A DNA stretch of 21,471 nucleotides from a virus: positions 1 to 21,471 of IMG/VR virus record IMGVR_UViG_3300009176_000085. One strand, 5' to 3'. Each line of letters begins with the position of its first letter. The stretch's first letter is position 1. The notes beneath the pieces are model-generated. The model was given only the letters and a program-made list of their open reading frames with translations, was not told the origin of the DNA and did not search any database. This document shows, one piece after another, positions 1 to 7,841 of this stretch. The translations under genes were made by a program, and so were the position numbers.

Positions 1-93
1 CGTGTCCCAGACGCCCTGCCCAGAGCCGCCGAACTGGCTGACGTCCAGGACTTCGTGGTCGAAACCCTCAATCCAGAGCGGGGAGAGGGTCAT
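1..93 (-). CDS. Tail-associated structural protein, 5' end only
   Basis: Only the first 31 codons are in the window; the gene continues past the left edge. The ATG sits in a TGATG junction, so its A is the last base of the stop codon of the preceding 1211-residue tail protein, which indicates tight translational coupling. The visible N-terminus begins MTLSPLWIEGFDHEV and goes on with Gly-rich residues. From memory, this WIEGF(D/E)H type of opening is common in phage structural proteins that carry a concanavalin A/LamG-like fold, but 31 residues cannot establish that. It is probably another tail-tip or fibre component, since it follows directly in the tail operon. Confidence 0.6.
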   Translation of the reverse strand, partial: MTLSPLWIEGFDHEVLDVSQFGGSGQGVWDT

Positions 94-3000
94 CAGGACA
101 CCGTCACTGACGTGACGTTAGTCCCGGTGTTCGAGTTGATATGGACGACGAGCACATACGGCTGGATGAACGCCGTCACCGTGTGCGACTTCGTGACGCC
201 CGACTTGGTGATGATGGCGTCGGCCGTGTGCGTCACGCGGAGCGGAGCGTTGATGACGGCGGTCACCGTATGCGTCTTCGTGACGGCCTTGCGCACGATG
301 GCCGTCGCGGTGTGGGTCTTGGTGAGCGTCTTCTTGATGAGCGCCGTGGCCGTGTGGGTCTTGTTCAGAGCCACCGACGCCGCGCCCGTGGCGAACGCCG
401 TCACCGAGTCCTGCTCCGCACCTGCCACGCCTCCGGTGATACGCAGGTTGATGCGCTGGTTCGCCTGGTCCAGGTCGGTGTAGTTGACCGTCTCCACCTT
501 GCCGCGCATGTACGTCATCGCTGCGGCAATCCACTGGGCGCGCGTCGAGTGACCGTTCGCGTTCACGGCTGGGTCGTCGACAGCGCACCCGAATTCCGAC
601 AGCATCACAGTCTTCCCGTACGTCGCCGCCGTCGCCAGCCATTCGTCAGCGAACAGCGCCACCGGGATGTCGGGATACGTGGAGGCGGCCGGGTCAGCGT
701 AGGGGTGCGCGGGATACGTGGCGCCCTTGCGGTTGAAGGCGTTCACCGCCAGGATGTCGGCCTCCGGGACAATCCAGTCGGCGGGGACACGGCCGTTCGC
801 CGAGAAGTTGGGGTTCCCGATGAACGCGGTCGTGTTGAACCAGCTGGTGTCCGACAGGCACACCGCGAACCGCCACTCCGGCATGAGCGGGCGCATCAGG
901 TTGATGACGTGCGTCATCGCCGAGCGGAACTGCGCCGACGTGCCGCGCGTTCCCGTGTCGTCCTCCGGCTCTGGGAAGTAGCAGAAGACCCCAGGCAGGA
1001 GCGTGGCCAGGTTCGTCGCGATACCGGTCAGGTACGTGTCGACGTTCCCCGCCGCAATCTGTGCCCAGGTGTTCGTCCCGAGGAAGCACGAGATGAACGA
1101 CGACGCTCCGTGCGTGTTGGCGGTGACGGCCTGCGCCCAGCCGCCGGACCCCCACGGCACGGTCGCTGCGGTATCGGCGACGTAGATGCGCTCCACGTCG
1201 ACGTTGCGCCCCATCATCGTCTCGAAGGTCGACAGGTTGTTGACGGTCGCACCGAGCAGAACGCCGGACGCCGACCCAGCGGCGTTGACCTCAACCGCGA
1301 CTATCCCGGCAGCGGTGACCGTCGCCCACTGGGCGCCAGGCTTCCTGATGGTGTCGGTCACGCTGTGGTACGTCTCGGTCCCGATGCCAGGGGTCAGGCG
1401 GGTGACGTCGGTGCCCTCTGCTACGAGGGACTCTGACTCCAGCACGACGACGACGGTGTCGGCCTGCTGCCCCGACGTGACCATCGTGGCGACGGCGGTG
1501 CCGATGGCACCGGCGGTCGGGGTCGGACGGTCCAGGATGGTGATGGTCTGCGGCGCTGACGGCTGCACTCCTCGCTGCACCCAGCTGTTCGTTGCGCTCA
1601 GGGCATACACGCCGTTGTACGAACCGATGGCCGCGATGCACAGCGCATCAGGCTCAACGGTCGAGACCGACGGCATGTTCACCGATGCGTTGAGGTCGGT
1701 GTCCGACAGCCCTGCGAACACGCCGATAGTGCCCACGTTCGCGTACGCCGTGACGATGCCTCCGCTCACTCCGGTCGACCCGCCGCTCCAGGTGAAGCTC
1801 GAAGTGGCCAGCACGTCGGCGTCGACATAGATGCCGAAGACGTGGACATCGCGAGACCGCGCGAGCAGGGTCCATCCATCCGGCAGCACGAGCGTGGGAT
1901 TCGGCGTGAAGTTCATGGACGCGATGAGCACGTCACCGAGTTGCGCTCCAGCCGGGCGCGTGAGGGTGAGCGACCCGCCCGAGCTATACGCCCCCACCGG
2001 CGTGCCGTTGACGGTAGGACCAAGGCGGAGCGGTGTCGTCGGTTCGTTCAGCGCGTGGCTGACGAACGCGAACGTGCGGTTACGCGAGTTGCTCGCCACC
2101 GGCATGTTCCCGTACATCTGATTGATGGCCGGAGCGGTGAGCAGGCCGACCGCTGCGATGGACGGGGTGACGCCGCTGATGTCAGCGCCTTTGATGCGCT
2201 CCATGATGACGGTGCATCCCTGGTGCGTTGAGGCGAACGTGGCGCGCAGGACCAGCCCGGTCGCCGCGCCACCGTTGCTTCGGGTCAGCCACAAGCTCTG
2301 CTGCGAGCGCAGCGCCGCCGTGGTCGACCACTGGTTCTCCGAGCCGAAGTACCGCGCGGGAACAGTGGGGACCACCCCCGAACCAGCGGTGAATGAAAAC
2401 GTGGGGAACGTCGGGTTGACGTTGTCCGTGCGGTCGGCCTCCAGCCAGAACAGGAGCAGTTCGTCATCCGCCACATCGAACGGCGTGGAGTTGAACACCG
2501 TGCCGTCCGTGGTCGAGTTGATGATGGCGGTCGACGAGACCAGCTGCGGAGAGTTGACCGGCGGCGAAGGCGGAGCAGCGCCGGACGGGACCGGGTCGGA
2601 CGCGTTCTGGAAGGTCGAGTTGTTGACCCAGTTCGCGATGAACGAATCCCACGCAGCTTCCGACGAGTCCAGGAAGTTGGTGATGCCCACCGAACCAGGG
2701 CCAGAGTTACCGTTCGCGTTGTTGTCCCAATACACGAGGAACGCGAGGTCGGGCCAGTTGTCGCGGAGCCACGCCCCGGCCTCGGCCTGCCAGAACTGCT
2801 TGCTGTACGGAGTGCTTGGATACACGGCGTTCCAGCCGGGGTAGGACACACCGCTCGACGTCAGCGTCGCGCCAGGACCGTTCGTGAAGTGTTCAAGCTC
2901 CGCGCACGCGTGCTCGTAGATACCGGTGACGAACGGCCGACCGCGTTGGGCAGACAGAGCAGCGCGAGCGCGTGCCTTGTTGCGGAGGTTCACGAACAAG

Positions 3001-3728
3001 CTGGAGGGCGGGTAGTAGCGGAAGGCCTGCGACCCGTTGTATTGGTCCGGCGCGAACAGCACGAGGTTGTCGTTCGCCCAGAGGTCGTTCTGCACCGTGG
3101 CGTTCGTGGTCGGCGGCCAGAACAGGTCGATGTCGTTCAGGTGTCCGGGGAATCCGGTCGGGTGGTCGGCGATGAGACACACGCCGGGGATGAGACCTTC
3201 AACGGTCGTCGACAGGTCGTTGCCGCCCTGCCACATCACGACACCGGCGGACTTCCACGCCTCGATGATGGTGCGCATCGCGCCGAGCCACTCGGTCGGG
3301 TTGGCCTTGGAGAAGACCTCGTGGCTGAGCGTCCAGCAGAACGTGCTCCCCCACTTGCGAAGCCCACGGCGTGCGTTCTGCAAGTTGCGAATCTCCACAC
3401 CGCGCGCCACCAGGTTGTTCCAGATGGTGCTGCCGACGGCCGCTGCGGCGACCGCCGCGTAGGAGTTGCTGAGTCCCGACGAGCACAGCGTGAGCCGGTC
3501 CTTGTTGAAGTCATCAGCCGTCAACATGTTCGTCAGCGGCGTCGTCTCCAAGGAGCCGCCGTAGTGCTCGCGGTTCCCACCCCAGTGGAAGCTGGGTTCG
3601 GTGCTCTCGCTCGCGATGATGGGGGAACTGTCGTTGCAGGCACCGGGGTTGCCGTGGTGGTAGTTCCTGACCTTGACCTGGTCAGGGTCGCTCCCGTCAT
3701 TGAAGCTGGAGTAGCAGAGGAGCGTCAT
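93..3728 (-). CDS. Large tail protein with two glycoside-hydrolase-like domains
   Basis: 1211 residues, ATG start 12 nt after the previous stop. Residues 1-375 look like a TIM-barrel hydrolase, with candidate acids E137 (in LSHEVF) and E272 (in GIYEHA). Residues about 395-570 and 575-770 look like two beta-sandwich modules; the second has the GDVLIA...LPDGW pattern seen in many tail proteins. Residues about 830-1090 look like a second hydrolase, with E920/E922 (CYFPEPEDD) and E1045 in LSEFG, the form of a clan GH-A nucleophile strand. Residues 1121-1190 are a 14-residue tandem repeat. It has no signal peptide or membrane segment. It lies downstream of the tape measure, so I infer a receptor-binding or depolymerase role at the tail tip. 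The hydrolase assignments rest on motifs only; the exact family and substrate are unknown. Confidence 0.7.
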   Translation of the reverse strand: MTLLCYSSFNDGSDPDQVKVRNYHHGNPGACNDSSPIIASESTEPSFHWGGNREHYGGSLETTPLTNMLTADDFNKDRLTLCSSGLSNSYAAVAAAAVGSTIWNNLVARGVEIRNLQNARRGLRKWGSTFCWTLSHEVFSKANPTEWLGAMRTIIEAWKSAGVVMWQGGNDLSTTVEGLIPGVCLIADHPTGFPGHLNDIDLFWPPTTNATVQNDLWANDNLVLFAPDQYNGSQAFRYYPPSSLFVNLRNKARARAALSAQRGRPFVTGIYEHACAELEHFTNGPGATLTSSGVSYPGWNAVYPSTPYSKQFWQAEAGAWLRDNWPDLAFLVYWDNNANGNSGPGSVGITNFLDSSEAAWDSFIANWVNNSTFQNASDPVPSGAAPPSPPVNSPQLVSSTAIINSTTDGTVFNSTPFDVADDELLLFWLEADRTDNVNPTFPTFSFTAGSGVVPTVPARYFGSENQWSTTAALRSQQSLWLTRSNGGAATGLVLRATFASTHQGCTVIMERIKGADISGVTPSIAAVGLLTAPAINQMYGNMPVASNSRNRTFAFVSHALNEPTTPLRLGPTVNGTPVGAYSSGGSLTLTRPAGAQLGDVLIASMNFTPNPTLVLPDGWTLLARSRDVHVFGIYVDADVLATSSFTWSGGSTGVSGGIVTAYANVGTIGVFAGLSDTDLNASVNMPSVSTVEPDALCIAAIGSYNGVYALSATNSWVQRGVQPSAPQTITILDRPTPTAGAIGTAVATMVTSGQQADTVVVVLESESLVAEGTDVTRLTPGIGTETYHSVTDTIRKPGAQWATVTAAGIVAVEVNAAGSASGVLLGATVNNLSTFETMMGRNVDVERIYVADTAATVPWGSGGWAQAVTANTHGASSFISCFLGTNTWAQIAAGNVDTYLTGIATNLATLLPGVFCYFPEPEDDTGTRGTSAQFRSAMTHVINLMRPLMPEWRFAVCLSDTSWFNTTAFIGNPNFSANGRVPADWIVPEADILAVNAFNRKGATYPAHPYADPAASTYPDIPVALFADEWLATAATYGKTVMLSEFGCAVDDPAVNANGHSTRAQWIAAAMTYMRGKVETVNYTDLDQANQRINLRITGGVAGAEQDSVTAFATGAASVALNKTHTATALIKKTLTKTHTATAIVRKAVTKTHTVTAVINAPLRVTHTADAIITKSGVTKSHTVTAFIQPYVLVVHINSNTGTNVTSVTVS
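159..368 (-). repeat. Five 14-residue KTHTATA-type repeats at the tail protein C-terminus
   Basis: Residues about 1121-1190 of the large tail protein read as consecutive units LNKTHTATALIKKT, LTKTHTATAIVRKA, VTKTHTVTAVINAP, LRVTHTADAIITKSG and VTKSHTVTAFIQ. The core is T-H-T-x-[TD]-A-[LIVF]-[IV]. The alternating polar/hydrophobic pattern predicts one short beta strand per unit. I recall similar THT repeats in other phage structural proteins, but their function is not established. They may form a stalk or a tip-proximal beta structure. Confidence 0.8.
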
Positions 3729-3740
3729 GGGCGGCGCCCC

Positions 3741-4196
3741 CTACGGGGACAGGAGCTTCATGTAGTCCAACATCTCCTCTGGTTCCCCCGGCATGGGCTG
3801 GGGTGGTGACAGTTCCTGGTCGGTGGGGTCGAAGCCTTCAGCGACGCGGTACGACACGTTCTCCGGGTCGAGCACGAACACCGGACCCATCGGTGCCCAT
3901 CCGAACAGGAAGATGACGCGCCGTCCCGCTCCGCCGTACTGCGTGCGCCGCCGATACACGAGGTTGTGCCCCGTCGCTCCGCCCTCCGGGAACGTCTCGA
4001 TGAGCGTCTCCCCGCCGTGCACGATGCGGAAGCTCGCCACCTTGCTGCGGTCGATGTCGGCGTACGTCTTGCCGTCGGTCTCGCGCAGCGTGGTGCCGTC
4101 GGTGTAGAGGACCTCCCAGTACGCGTAGTCCGCCGGAGACATGAATTCCGGCGCGTAGTCCGGGAGGATGGCGTCCAGCCCTCTATCGCTCGTCAT
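3741..4196 (-). CDS. Small tail-associated protein of unknown function
   Basis: 151 residues, ATG start 3 nt after the preceding stop. The centre holds WEVLYTDGTTLRETDGKTY followed by DIDRSKVASFRIV and YRRRTQYGG...FLFGW. A (W/F)xxxYxDGTxL...DIDRxKLxxF pattern like this is, as I recall, widespread in small phage proteins encoded just before tail fibres or receptor-binding genes. No enzymatic motif or membrane segment is visible. It sits between another small tail protein and the large hydrolase-like tail protein, so a structural or adaptor role in the tail tip is likely. The C-terminal 25 residues are Pro- and Glu-rich and probably disordered. Confidence 0.7.
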   Translation of the reverse strand: MTSDRGLDAILPDYAPEFMSPADYAYWEVLYTDGTTLRETDGKTYADIDRSKVASFRIVHGGETLIETFPEGGATGHNLVYRRRTQYGGAGRRVIFLFGWAPMGPVFVLDPENVSYRVAEGFDPTDQELSPPQPMPGEPEEMLDYMKLLSP

Positions 4197-4199
4197 GGC

Positions 4200-4733
4200 T
4201 TAGGTCTCGTCCCACTGCCAGGTGTACGTGCGTGCCGACATGGCGCCCGGCGAGGCGCTCGCGGTGACCGCCAGCTGGAAGACCACGAAGTCGCCGAACA
4301 CGATGGCGGTCGACGTCGAGCCGGTCAGCGAGAGCGGGGAGCCTGACGTGTACGTCGAGGCGTCCGTCGGGCTGGCCACGTCCAGGCCGGTGTGGTTCGT
4401 GTTGTTCAGCGCGACCGCCGACGTTGCCTGCCGGTATCCCGCGTTGGCTCCCGTCGAGGCCTTCGCCGCGTTGACCGTGAGTCCGGTCCCAGCGGAGACG
4501 CCGTCGGAGTACCACTTCAGGTTGTTGATGAGGTTCGCCGGGACCACCGTGCAGTGGAGCCGGGTGTTCGCCCAGTACGAGTAGGACGTCGTGACGGCGG
4601 GGACCGGGTTGTTCGTGTCGGCCGTGCCGTTGTCCGCCTGCTTCAGCCTGGTCGTGTTGCTGCTCGCCGCGAGGTCGGCGCCGGTGCCTGCACCGGAACC
4701 CGTCCATCGCTCGATGACTACTGTCGCTGCCAT
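4200..4733 (-). CDS. Small tail-associated structural protein
   Basis: 177 residues, rich in Thr, Ser, Ala and Gly, with a predicted all-beta profile. The ATG has a strong Shine-Dalgarno AAGGAG (4740-4745) at 6 nt spacing and comes 15 nt after the tape measure stop. The order LINNLKWYSDG, then a Gly/Thr-rich middle, then FGDFVVFQLAVTASASPGAMS and TYTWQWDE at the C-terminus matches a family of small phage proteins that I remember ending in (V/L)QLxVxxSAxxGxxxxKTxTFxYDE. Their role is not firmly known. Position right after the tape measure suggests a tail-tip or distal-tail part, but I see no specific Dit signature. Confidence 0.7.
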   Translation of the reverse strand: MAATVVIERWTGSGAGTGADLAASSNTTRLKQADNGTADTNNPVPAVTTSYSYWANTRLHCTVVPANLINNLKWYSDGVSAGTGLTVNAAKASTGANAGYRQATSAVALNNTNHTGLDVASPTDASTYTSGSPLSLTGSTSTAIVFGDFVVFQLAVTASASPGAMSARTYTWQWDET

Positions 4734-4748
4734 GTCACTCTCCTTCCG

Positions 4749-6674
4749 TTAGCCCGTCCTCGCGGGAGCGTCGCCCCACGCCAGTTCTGCATCCAACTTC
4801 CCGATACCGTTCCGCCAGTCCGCAATCTTCAGTTCGCCGACGATGTGCACTGGCTCGTCCGACCATCCCGCCGCCCGCACCCGGCCGCGCCGAATCTCGC
4901 TGTTCGGCGTGACGACGGCGCCACGCGGAAGCTCCACCAGTTCCGGCCCACGCTCACCCACGAGGGTCGTACCACCGAGAGCCACTCCGCCCGCTGCCAG
5001 CTGCTGGTGCGAGTAGGTCGTGCGCACGTTCGTGACGACCTCGTCCGGCAGGTTGCGGAGCAGGCTGTCGTACTGCCCCAGGGGACCGAGGATGTTCTCC
5101 ACGTCCTGCTTGGTCAGTCCGAGGGACCTGCCGAGAGCCAGAACCTTATCCCGCACGTCGTCGGAGGTCAGCCCCTGCTCCTTCAGGGCGGCGTTGTATT
5201 CCCGGATGTCACTCGTGAGCGTCAGCTGGTTCTGGAGCAGGTCGGCTTCCGCATCCCGATACTCCCGCGTCTTCGTCTTGCCGTCCGCGCGCAGCTGGTT
5301 CAGGGTCGCCTGACTATCCGCAATCGCCTGCGCATCGGCGCGGAGTCCAAGCAACCCACCGGCCAGCTGCTCCTCCGCAATCTTCTGCGCATGGGCAGCC
5401 TCGGCCGCGATGCGGTGCGCCTTCGCCAGGTCGATGACCGAGTCTCCAGTGTCGTCCGACTGCTCCTTCTCGGCGTTCAGGTTCGCCGTTATCTGCCGAG
5501 AGGTCAGACCCAACTCCCTGGCCTTCGCGGTGTATTCCGCAGCCGAGAGGGTCCCGTCCTTCAGACCCTTGTCCAGGTCCAGCAGCGCGGTCTTCAGCTT
5601 GACCTGCTCCACCGCTGCGTCTGCGGTGTCCTGCGCCCAGCCGGGGATGTCGGACGCGGCGAGATTCGCCTGGAACTGCTCTAGGGTCGCGTCTCCATCG
5701 GAGATGGACTGCGCCCAGGCGTCGATGGTCTCGGCGTTCTGCGCCGCAATCTTCGCGTTCTCGGCCCACCCCAGCGTCAACAGGCTGAGCGCACCGACGA
5801 CAAGACCGATAGGACCGAGCGCCGCATCCAAGGCGTACGAGGCAGCCAGGTACGCGGTCTCTGCGGCCGATGCAGCCCCGCCGGACGCGACCCAGCCGAG
5901 CGTCAACAGTCCGAGCACGGCCACCACGCCGGGGATGTTCTGCTTCAGCCCCTCGAAGATGAACCCGACGTTCTCCAGGGCGACCTTCACGCCAGTGCCA
6001 AGCTCCTCCTTGAATTCGGCCCACCTGTTGGCCAGCTTGTCCAGGGCGGTGGCTTGTGCAGCTGCGGCGCCGTTCCCGCGCTCCTCCGCCCGCGTGAGGA
6101 GTCGCTGGATGACCTCGGCAGCCTTGCCTTGCGCCGCCATCTCCTTGAAGTGGTCCGCCTGCTCCTGCGTGACGAGACCCAGCGTCCTCGCCGAGGAGAT
6201 AGCCTTCGTGACGTTGCCCGTGTTCAAGGCGACGAAGAACCGCGTGATGATGTTGGTGCCCTTCGACGTCGCGGCGCCGAGGTCGGTGATGGCCTGGACC
6301 TCCGCCTCCAGTTGGGAGGTCGACCCCTTGAATCCCATCCGCAACAACGTCGCCGCGAGGTCCTTCAGCATCTCGTCGTCCTGCGCGGTCTCCAGACCTA
6401 ACGCTGCGAAGTCGTCGATGAGCTTCTGCGTGCTGACGCTGGTGCCCTCCGTCGCGGCCGCGAGCCTCTTGTTCGACCGTTCCGCCTCGTTCGCCGCGCC
6501 CACGATTTCCTTGCCGAAGGACAGCGCGAAGGCAGCACCGAGGCCAACGCCCAGCAGACCGGCGGCTTTCGTCAGGCCACTCTTGGCGGACGACAGACCG
6601 CTGGCAGCCTGCTGTCCGAAGTTCTTCATCTCCGGGACAACAGCGATTTCAGCGGTGCCGACGTTTACTGCCAC
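4749..6674 (-). CDS. Tail tape measure protein
   Basis: 641 residues. It sets the tail tube length and is ejected with the DNA. The GTG start overlaps the end of the frameshifted chaperone by 10 nt and has AAGGAG (6683-6688) at 8 nt spacing. Alanine-rich helical and coiled-coil stretches run through most of the protein. Two long hydrophobic segments, about residues 243-315 (including GVVAVLGLLTLGWVASGG and LGPIGLVVGALSLLTLGWA), are typical of tape measures. Directly following the chaperone pair is its usual place. At the usual 1.5 Å per helical residue it would give a tail of roughly 95 nm, which is an inference. It is short for an actinophage tape measure, where 800-1500 residues are common. 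No lytic transglycosylase or peptidase domain is visible. Confidence 0.9.
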   Translation of the reverse strand: MAVNVGTAEIAVVPEMKNFGQQAASGLSSAKSGLTKAAGLLGVGLGAAFALSFGKEIVGAANEAERSNKRLAAATEGTSVSTQKLIDDFAALGLETAQDDEMLKDLAATLLRMGFKGSTSQLEAEVQAITDLGAATSKGTNIITRFFVALNTGNVTKAISSARTLGLVTQEQADHFKEMAAQGKAAEVIQRLLTRAEERGNGAAAAQATALDKLANRWAEFKEELGTGVKVALENVGFIFEGLKQNIPGVVAVLGLLTLGWVASGGAASAAETAYLAASYALDAALGPIGLVVGALSLLTLGWAENAKIAAQNAETIDAWAQSISDGDATLEQFQANLAASDIPGWAQDTADAAVEQVKLKTALLDLDKGLKDGTLSAAEYTAKARELGLTSRQITANLNAEKEQSDDTGDSVIDLAKAHRIAAEAAHAQKIAEEQLAGGLLGLRADAQAIADSQATLNQLRADGKTKTREYRDAEADLLQNQLTLTSDIREYNAALKEQGLTSDDVRDKVLALGRSLGLTKQDVENILGPLGQYDSLLRNLPDEVVTNVRTTYSHQQLAAGGVALGGTTLVGERGPELVELPRGAVVTPNSEIRRGRVRAAGWSDEPVHIVGELKIADWRNGIGKLDAELAWGDAPARTG

Positions 6675-7266
6675 GAGACCTGCTCCTTCACCACGTCAGC
6701 CCAGTTCTCGGTCTCCATCGCTGCGACGCTCTCGCTCACGAACGATGCCAGCTGCTTCGGTGTCGCCATCTCAGGCTTCGCCTCCGCTTCCGGCTCGCGC
6801 TCGACAAGTTGCAGCCCCATGTCCGGGAGCGCGTGCTTCACGAGAACCCACAGCCTGCGGACGCCCGTCGGGTTCGGGCCGTAGACCGCGCATCTCAGGT
6901 CGATTCCGTACTTGTCTTGGAAGACCGCCTCGGCCGTGTCCCAGTAGTCCCCGAGGACGGAGGCGAGGCTACGCCATTTCCCGATTGCAGCCCGTACTCC
7001 TTCAGCAGGTTCCTGAAGATGAAGAAGATGTCACCGAGCGACGCCTCCTTCTGAACCTCCTCGGCCTTCTTGCCGAACAGCAGCGGCATGACCTTCTGCA
7101 CGACCTCCCACTCGTTCACGTCTGGTTCAGTGACAGAGTCGAGCAGTTCGACGGTCTCGATGGATAGCTCCACCGGGAGCTTGTAGGTCTTGCCACCTAG
7201 CTTTACGGACGGCGAATGACCGAGCGCCTCACGACGAGCCGCTCGCGCAGAGTCTGCGTCTATCAT
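6665..7266 (-). CDS. Tail assembly chaperone, long -1 frameshift product (gpGT-like)
   Basis: This is the -1 frameshift product of the short chaperone frame. Codons 1-97 are shared; at G GGA AAT (6982-6976) the ribosome slips back one base and continues with TGG at 6976, adding 103 residues to a TAA at 6665-6667, for about 200 residues in all. The extension reads WRSLASVLGDYWDTAEAVFQ then DKYGIDLR, which matches the second-frame chaperone pattern of many siphoviruses (Trp...YWD...A...YGxDL). It ends with ENWADVVKEQVSWQ, overlapping the tape measure start. The long form is expected to bind the tape measure and recruit tail tube subunits during assembly. No other reading gives this frame a start of its own in a sensible place. 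Confidence 0.88.
6895..7266 (-). CDS. Tail assembly chaperone, short product (gpG-like)
   Basis: 123 residues, ATG start with AAGGTGAG about 7 nt upstream, 11 nt after the major tail protein stop. The body (residues about 20-92) contains VKLGGKTYKLPVELSIETVE, then an acidic stretch and FFIFRNLLKEYG, a typical first-frame chaperone layout between the major tail protein and the tape measure. Residues 98-123 after the slippery site are Ser/Thr/Pro/Arg-rich and look like non-selected read-on sequence. The short form is normally the abundant one and coats the tape measure together with a minority of the long form. Confidence 0.88.
   Translation of the reverse strand: MIDADSARAARREALGHSPSVKLGGKTYKLPVELSIETVELLDSVTEPDVNEWEVVQKVMPLLFGKKAEEVQKEASLGDIFFIFRNLLKEYGLQSGNGVASPPSSGTTGTRPRRSSKTSTEST
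6976..6982 (-). other. Programmed -1 ribosomal frameshift site GGGAAAT
   Basis: The coding strand reads TC-G-GGA-AAT-GG. In the chaperone frame the heptamer is G GGA AAT, an exact X XXY YYZ slippery sequence with X=G and Y=A. Frame arithmetic confirms it: 7266 minus 6981 is 285, so GGA is codon 96 and AAT codon 97. A slip by one base enters an open frame of 103 codons with a conserved-looking protein. I did not fold the downstream RNA to look for a stimulatory stem-loop or pseudoknot. Confidence 0.88.
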
Positions 7267-7277
7267 GTTCGCTCACC

Positions 7278-7841
7278 TTAGACCGACGATGTGAACGCCG
7301 GGTCGTCGGTGAACAGTTGGTAAGGCGCGGTGATGCCGTCGGACAGAGCCGAGAACGAGATGGCGAGGTCGGACGCTGCCGTCCGCATGAACGCCGCCTC
7401 GGTGTTGGCTGTGTGGATGCCGCGCGGAACGTAGAGCATGTACCGCTTCAGCCCGTCCTGCCACGTCAACGTCAGCGAACGCTCGTCGATGACGCTGGGG
7501 TCCGGCGGTGTGAACTTGAATCCGCCCGACACGTTGGTGATGGAGCCGCCGCCGAACGCGAACGGGACGTTGTCCTGGTTCCACTGCCGGAGCGCGAAGT
7601 CGACCGTGAACTCACGCGCGGCGACCAGCTTGCGGATGGGATAGAACGACTGCCAGGCGCCGATGTCCTCGATGGTCTTCGAGTCCGTAATCTTGGCGCC
7701 GTCCTCGGAACAGAAACCCAGTGCGACCCACGGGGTCGTCAATGCGCTGTTGATACCGGTCGGCGCGGACGCGCTGGTTGGGCCGACGTAGACCTGACCA
7801 TTCGCTCCAACGACGACCTCAGTGGCGTTGTTTCCGGCCAC
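7278..7841 (-). CDS. Major tail protein (tail tube subunit)
   Basis: 187 residues. The GTG start is chosen because GGAGGAGGG (7849-7857) lies 7 nt upstream. The sequence has the layout seen in many actinophage tube proteins: an N-terminal VGANGQVYVGPTSASAPTG, then WVALGFCSEDGAKITDSKTI, IGAWQSFYPIRK and EFTVDFALRQW in the middle, and a C-terminal domain ending ...YQLFTDDPAFTSSV. It polymerises into hexameric rings that form the tail tube. It lies between the tail terminator region and the tail assembly chaperone, which is the standard place. An 81-nt leader with possible secondary structure precedes it, the longest non-coding stretch in the window. Confidence 0.87.
   Translation of the reverse strand: MAGNNATEVVVGANGQVYVGPTSASAPTGINSALTTPWVALGFCSEDGAKITDSKTIEDIGAWQSFYPIRKLVAAREFTVDFALRQWNQDNVPFAFGGGSITNVSGGFKFTPPDPSVIDERSLTLTWQDGLKRYMLYVPRGIHTANTEAAFMRTAASDLAISFSALSDGITAPYQLFTDDPAFTSSV

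Noticed and set aside
5410-7167. Long open frames on the plus strand (also 10023-11828, 16743-18308, 1-1436 and others)
   Set aside because: They lie antisense to genes with recognisable products and are low-complexity translations of GC-rich opposite strands. None has a sensible ribosome binding site or motif.
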